A DNA stretch of 9,303 bases from CAZOGW01 sp964579415 (GTDB lineage: Bacteria; Actinomycetota; Acidimicrobiia; Spongiisociales; UBA5794): NCBI GenBank assembly GCA_964579415.1, contig CAZOGW010000119.1, forward strand, positions 1-9,303, in the 5' to 3' direction. Within the stretch, counting starts at the first letter, position 1. Each line of letters opens with the position of its first letter. The position numbers and the translations under genes were made by a program. A model generated the notes under the pieces. It was not told where the DNA came from and did not search any database. It saw only the letters and a program-made list of their open reading frames with translations. Shown one piece after another: positions 6,492 through 9,303 of this stretch.

Positions 6492-7583
6492 TCAGCTCGG
6501 AGGCGATCCGACCCAGTTCACCACCTGGTCGATGACGGCCGGTTGGCGCAGCATCCCGAGATGGTTCATGCCGCCGAAGACCACGGTGTTGGTCGGCTCG
6601 ATCACGACGGGCCGGGTGCTGCTGGCGGGGCGCACCATGAGGTCGCCCAGGATCGCTCCGAGGGGATGCGTGGGGTCGGCGGTGACGACACCGGCGATGA
6701 CGTGGTGTCTGATGGCGAGTGCCCCGGCCTGAGACGGCGTGGCGACGGGGCGGTTGCCGCCGAGGTCTTTCACGCCGCGGCTGCGACCGTCGAGGAAGCC
6801 CGCCAGGGGGTGGGTGGTGCGAGCTACGCCCAGCCCGGTGGCGGCTGCCGCCACCAGCTTCTCGAGTGGGGCACCCCGGTGGGGGGTGCTGATCGTGACC
6901 AGGTCGGTGACCTTGCCGACCCATTCCGGCGCGTTGTCCCCGGTCAGGGCGTGCGCAGCCACCAGGCCTCCCATGGAGTGGCCGACAAGGGCGATGGATG
7001 CGATGGGAACCGGCCAGTCGGCGTGGACGTCTTCGAGCAGTCCGGCCAGCCGGGCACCGTTGTCGGCCACCGGCCTTCCGCTGTCGTATCGGATCAGCAC
7101 CGGGGTCAGGTCCCGATGGCCGGCGAGCACGCCGGCGAGGCTGGTGCCGGGCTCGGTTCCCTGCCAGCACCGCTCGGTGGTGACCAGGCCATGCACCAGC
7201 ACCACCAACCGGCCGGTGGCGTCGGGAAACGCCGAAGCCAACTCGGGTCCCATCGGGATCGGGTCTCCGTTGGCGTCGCGTACGCTCATTCCCGACCCGG
7301 GCGGGTCCTGATCCCCACCCAACAGGCCGGTCGCCCACACGTCTGCCCTCTCGGCGGTGGCACGCTCGACCTTGGCCAGGGCATCGATACCGGCGCCGAG
7401 CACCCCCGCACCCGTCCGGATCGACGAGAAGACGAAACGTGCGGTGGCGGCCGAGGGGACACGAGCCACCCGGCCGAACTGTCCCAGGGCATCGAACCAG
7501 CGATCCGAGATGCCGCGATGCATCCCCTCGACGGCATCGACGATGCGCACCACACCCAACGCCCCTGCGCTTCCGACACCCAC
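6492..7583 (-). CDS. Alpha/beta hydrolase, PGAP1-like/lipase-type esterase
   Basis: A 363-residue serine hydrolase. LVVLVHGLV (126-134) supplies the strand and oxyanion loop, ALVGHSMGG (198-206) the nucleophile elbow with Ser203, and the probable acid and base are Asp314 (LGDLMV) and His341 (GGMNHLGML), in correct order. TISTPHRGAP (230-239) is typical of lipase/PGAP1-like members. About 120 residues before the core form an N-terminal helical region rich in Ala and Gly, which I do not recognise; there is no clean signal peptide. The substrate is probably a lipid or ester but cannot be read from the sequence. Start GTG at 7583 has GAGGAGGG about 6-7 bases upstream. The gene converges on the antitoxin unit. 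The 7584-7787 gap on its upstream side shows no gene and only weak promoter-like strings. Confidence 0.9.
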   Translation of the reverse strand: MGVGSAGALGVVRIVDAVEGMHRGISDRWFDALGQFGRVARVPSAATARFVFSSIRTGAGVLGAGIDALAKVERATAERADVWATGLLGGDQDPPGSGMSVRDANGDPIPMGPELASAFPDATGRLVVLVHGLVTTERCWQGTEPGTSLAGVLAGHRDLTPVLIRYDSGRPVADNGARLAGLLEDVHADWPVPIASIALVGHSMGGLVAAHALTGDNAPEWVGKVTDLVTISTPHRGAPLEKLVAAAATGLGVARTTHPLAGFLDGRSRGVKDLGGNRPVATPSQAGALAIRHHVIAGVVTADPTHPLGAILGDLMVRPASSTRPVVIEPTNTVVFGGMNHLGMLRQPAVIDQVVNWVGSPPS

Positions 7584-7783
7584 GACTCGCCCTCCTCGTC
7601 CGGAGCGGCACGCTAGCCACCCTCCCGCGTCAATTGGAGGTTCTGCCCCGTGTCCCGTCGGCGAGCCGGTCCGTCATATCGCAACCGGTTCTGACCTCTG
7701 GATCTGAGTGCGCTGCATACGACCGAAACACACGTCGCCACTACTGGCTCGCATTACGGCCGGCCTTGCTCATGGCGGAAGAA

Positions 7784-7798
7784 GCGCCTACGAGGCGC
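7784..7798 (-). terminator. Short hairpin at the end of the transglutaminase-like gene
   Basis: On the minus strand GCGCC-TCGTA-GGCGC forms a 5-pair all-GC stem overlapping the TAG stop, followed by TTCTTCC. It could be a weak terminator. Confidence 0.35.
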
Positions 7799-8543
7799 GT
7801 ACCTCGAATTCGGTGAGGGTCACCGGGCCGAACGAGGTGATCAGCGCCACGTCGACGGCATCACGGCCGCGCCCCACCACCACCCTTCCGATGAGGGGGC
7901 GGTTGTTACGAGCGTCGAAGGTGTGCCACTCCCCGTCGAGGTACGCCTCGAACCATGCGGCGAAGTCCATCGGTTCGGCCGGTGGGGGTACCGCTATGTC
8001 GGGGATGTAGCCGAACACGTACCGAGCCGGGATGTTGAGCGCCCGGCAGAAGGTGATGGCCAGGTGAGCGAAGTCACGGCACACGCCCTGCCCGGCGAGG
8101 TAGGCGTCCTTTGCCGTGGTCCACGGGTTGGAAGACCCGGTGACCCAGGTGAGATGCCCGTGGACGAAGTCGACGATGGCCTGTACCCGCTCCCAGCCAG
8201 GGGCAACGTCGCCGAAGCGCAGCCACGCCTCATGGCCCAGTTCGTCGGGCAAGCAGAAGCGGCTCGGCATGAGGAAGGTGAGATGCTCGTCGGGCAGATC
8301 CATGATCGGCGTCTCGGGTGTACCGACTGCGATCCTGTCTCCCGGAGAAGCCACCAAGACCTCAGCCTCATAGACGATTCTCGACTCTCCCGCCCCGATC
8401 CGGATCCGCTCACAGCGGTTCCCGAACGGATCGATGTAGCCATGGTGATCGGCGTCGGTCTCCCACCGTTCGCTGAGGATCTGGTGATCGTGCCTCGACG
8501 GCGCCACCTGGAGCACGGCCGAAACCGCCTGCGGCGTCTCCAC
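7788..8543 (-). CDS. Transglutaminase-like (papain-fold) protein
   Basis: At least 251 residues of a bacterial transglutaminase-like protein with an N-terminal beta domain (about 1-85) and the papain-like core (about 110-215). The nucleophile is Cys155 in GQGVCRDFAHLAITFCRALN, followed by IPARYVFGYIP and MDFAAWFEAYLDGEWHTFDA, with Asp210 as the third triad residue. The position usually occupied by the catalytic His (HAW) is Ala195 here; I believe some relatives also have Ala or Ser there, so loss of activity is not proven. The end GRVVVGRGRDAVDVALITSF is typical of the group. The listed start is GTG at 8543, but homology-like sequence VGCTFG continues upstream in frame to a TAG at 8609 with no ATG, GTG or TTG. 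CTG at 8573 is a possible real start. The role is likely protease, amidase or crosslinking, unknown in detail. Confidence 0.88.
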   Translation of the reverse strand: METPQAVSAVLQVAPSRHDHQILSERWETDADHHGYIDPFGNRCERIRIGAGESRIVYEAEVLVASPGDRIAVGTPETPIMDLPDEHLTFLMPSRFCLPDELGHEAWLRFGDVAPGWERVQAIVDFVHGHLTWVTGSSNPWTTAKDAYLAGQGVCRDFAHLAITFCRALNIPARYVFGYIPDIAVPPPAEPMDFAAWFEAYLDGEWHTFDARNNRPLIGRVVVGRGRDAVDVALITSFGPVTLTEFEVRAS

Positions 8544-8688
8544 GCCGAAGGTACACCCGACAGTGAGGGCCAGCGGCCCGGAGTTGATGTCGATGACCCC
8601 ACAACGCTAGCCCTGGCCCGCTCTGGCGTCACCGGGGAAGGCAACCCTTGCGGCGGGACTCTCCGGGTGCGTCGCTGTGGCGCCACGT

Positions 8689-8694
8689 TACGAT
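8689..8694 (+). promoter_or_regulatory. Possible -10 element for the DinB-like gene
   Basis: TACGAT fits the actinobacterial TANNNT -10 pattern and lies about 30 bases before the ATG at 8725. No convincing -35 box is visible. The rest of 8610-8724 holds no gene. Confidence 0.35.
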
Positions 8695-8724
8695 CTCGAA
8701 CCGGCACCACCGGAAGGGGAGACC

Positions 8725-9303
8725 ATGACGACCTTCAGCGGCTCCGACGACCTGCAGGGAGCGAAGTTCGTCGGCGCCAGCCTGCGGGGCGCCCGGTTCG
8801 TCAGGTGCGACTTGTCCGGGGTCGTGATGCGCGGCGTCGACGCGCAGCAGGTGGACATCGATGCACCCTGGCTCTTCGACGGCGACAGCTTCCTCCGGGT
8901 CAACGGCGTCGACGTGATCCCGTTCGTCGACGCCGAGCTCAACCGCCGCTTCCCGGGCCGCGCCCAACGACACGCCGAGGACCCCGACGGCCTGCGCGAC
9001 GCCTGGGCCGCCGTGGAGCGAGCCTGGGCGGCCACGGTCGAGCGCGTGGCGGCGATGCCGGAGGGGACGGTCGACGTCTCGGTCGACGGCGAGTGGGCGT
9101 TCGCACAGACGCTGCGGCACCTGGTTATGGCCACCGACACCTGGCTGGGCCGGGCCATCCTGGAACAGGGCCGACCCTATCACCCCATCGGCCAACCCAA
9201 CTTCGAGTACGAGGACGACGGCAACGACATGTCGATCTTCTCCACCGACGTGCCGACCTTCGACGACGTGTTGGAGGTCCGGGCGGGCCGCGTCGCCATG
9301 GTG
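8725..9303 (+). CDS. DinB-superfamily protein with pentapeptide-like N-terminus, partial
   Basis: The first 193 residues of a gene that continues past the right edge. Residues 8-39 carry about five degenerate pentapeptide repeats (DLQGA KFVGA SLRGA RFVRC DLSGV), then a linker, then from about 88 a helical bundle of the DinB type: LRDAWAAVERAWAATVERVA (90-109) followed by the helix with TLRHLVMATDTWLGR (129-143), whose His132 sits where DinB proteins place their first metal ligand. The DinB fold includes thiol-dependent metalloenzymes such as mycothiol S-transferases, but the remaining metal ligands are not assured in this fragment. The ATG at 8725 follows GGAAGGGGAG with good spacing. The gene is divergent from the transglutaminase-like gene. 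Cytoplasmic; the exact reaction is unknown. Confidence 0.85.
   Translation, partial: MTTFSGSDDLQGAKFVGASLRGARFVRCDLSGVVMRGVDAQQVDIDAPWLFDGDSFLRVNGVDVIPFVDAELNRRFPGRAQRHAEDPDGLRDAWAAVERAWAATVERVAAMPEGTVDVSVDGEWAFAQTLRHLVMATDTWLGRAILEQGRPYHPIGQPNFEYEDDGNDMSIFSTDVPTFDDVLEVRAGRVAMV

Noticed and set aside
6417..7616. 399-codon plus-strand open frame
   Set aside because: Antisense to the hydrolase gene, which has a full catalytic triad; only its first dozen codons are of interest as a toxin remnant.
6169..7620. Long 483-codon minus-strand open frame
   Set aside because: It lies out of frame over the hydrolase and antitoxin genes, is dominated by Arg, Pro and Gly, and has no domain; it is a GC-rich shadow.
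7628..7633. TTGACG (minus strand) as a -35 box for the hydrolase gene
   Set aside because: The only TANNNT string downstream (TAGCGT, 7615-7610) is just 12 bases away, too close for a normal promoter.
8629..9195. 188-codon minus-strand open frame
   Set aside because: Antisense to the DinB-like gene, which has a good ribosome binding site and family motifs.

Overview
This is a GC-rich window, roughly 57-73% G+C in the lines I sampled. Gene starts are mostly ATG or GTG behind purine-rich Shine-Dalgarno sequences. The gene content points to an actinobacterium: an ECF sigma factor with a DGPF/YCII partner, a large ATPase-LuxR (LAL-type) regulator, a DinB-like protein with a pentapeptide-like start, and a Phd-type antitoxin. 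The exact lineage (for example Acidimicrobiia) is a guess. I see no rRNA, tRNA, CRISPR array, insertion sequence or phage module.

Layout. 1-890 (minus): a DGPF/YCII protein and an ECF sigma factor, translationally coupled by a GTGA overlap; the sigma gene runs off the left edge. 891-1163: no intact gene. It holds a strong candidate promoter for the pair (TGTCGA, 17 bases, CGTC), which fits autoregulation by an ECF42-type sigma factor, plus possible decayed coding sequence. 1164-1571 (minus): a RidA-family protein lacking the usual catalytic arginine. 1727-1921 (plus): a small alanine-rich coiled-coil ORF. 2025-2507 (plus): a flavodoxin-like protein, overlapping tail to tail by 11 bases with a large ATPase-LuxR regulator (2497-5190, minus). 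5368-5970 (plus): a secreted protein of unknown function, divergent from the regulator. 6153-6395 (plus): a Phd/YefM-type antitoxin followed by what looks like a frameshifted stub of a VapC toxin, which is cut off at 6492-7583 (minus), a PGAP1-like alpha/beta hydrolase. 7788-8543 (minus): a transglutaminase-like protein whose conserved N-terminus extends upstream of any normal start codon. 8725 to the right edge (plus): a DinB-superfamily protein with a pentapeptide-like N-terminus.

How the genes relate. The window is mostly a chain of one- and two-gene units rather than one pathway. Two parts read as regulatory modules: the sigma factor/DGPF pair with its candidate promoter, and the ATPase-LuxR regulator divergent from a secreted protein, which may be its target. 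The antitoxin with a toxin stub marks a site of past rearrangement. I do not see a complete new multi-gene defence or biosynthetic system.
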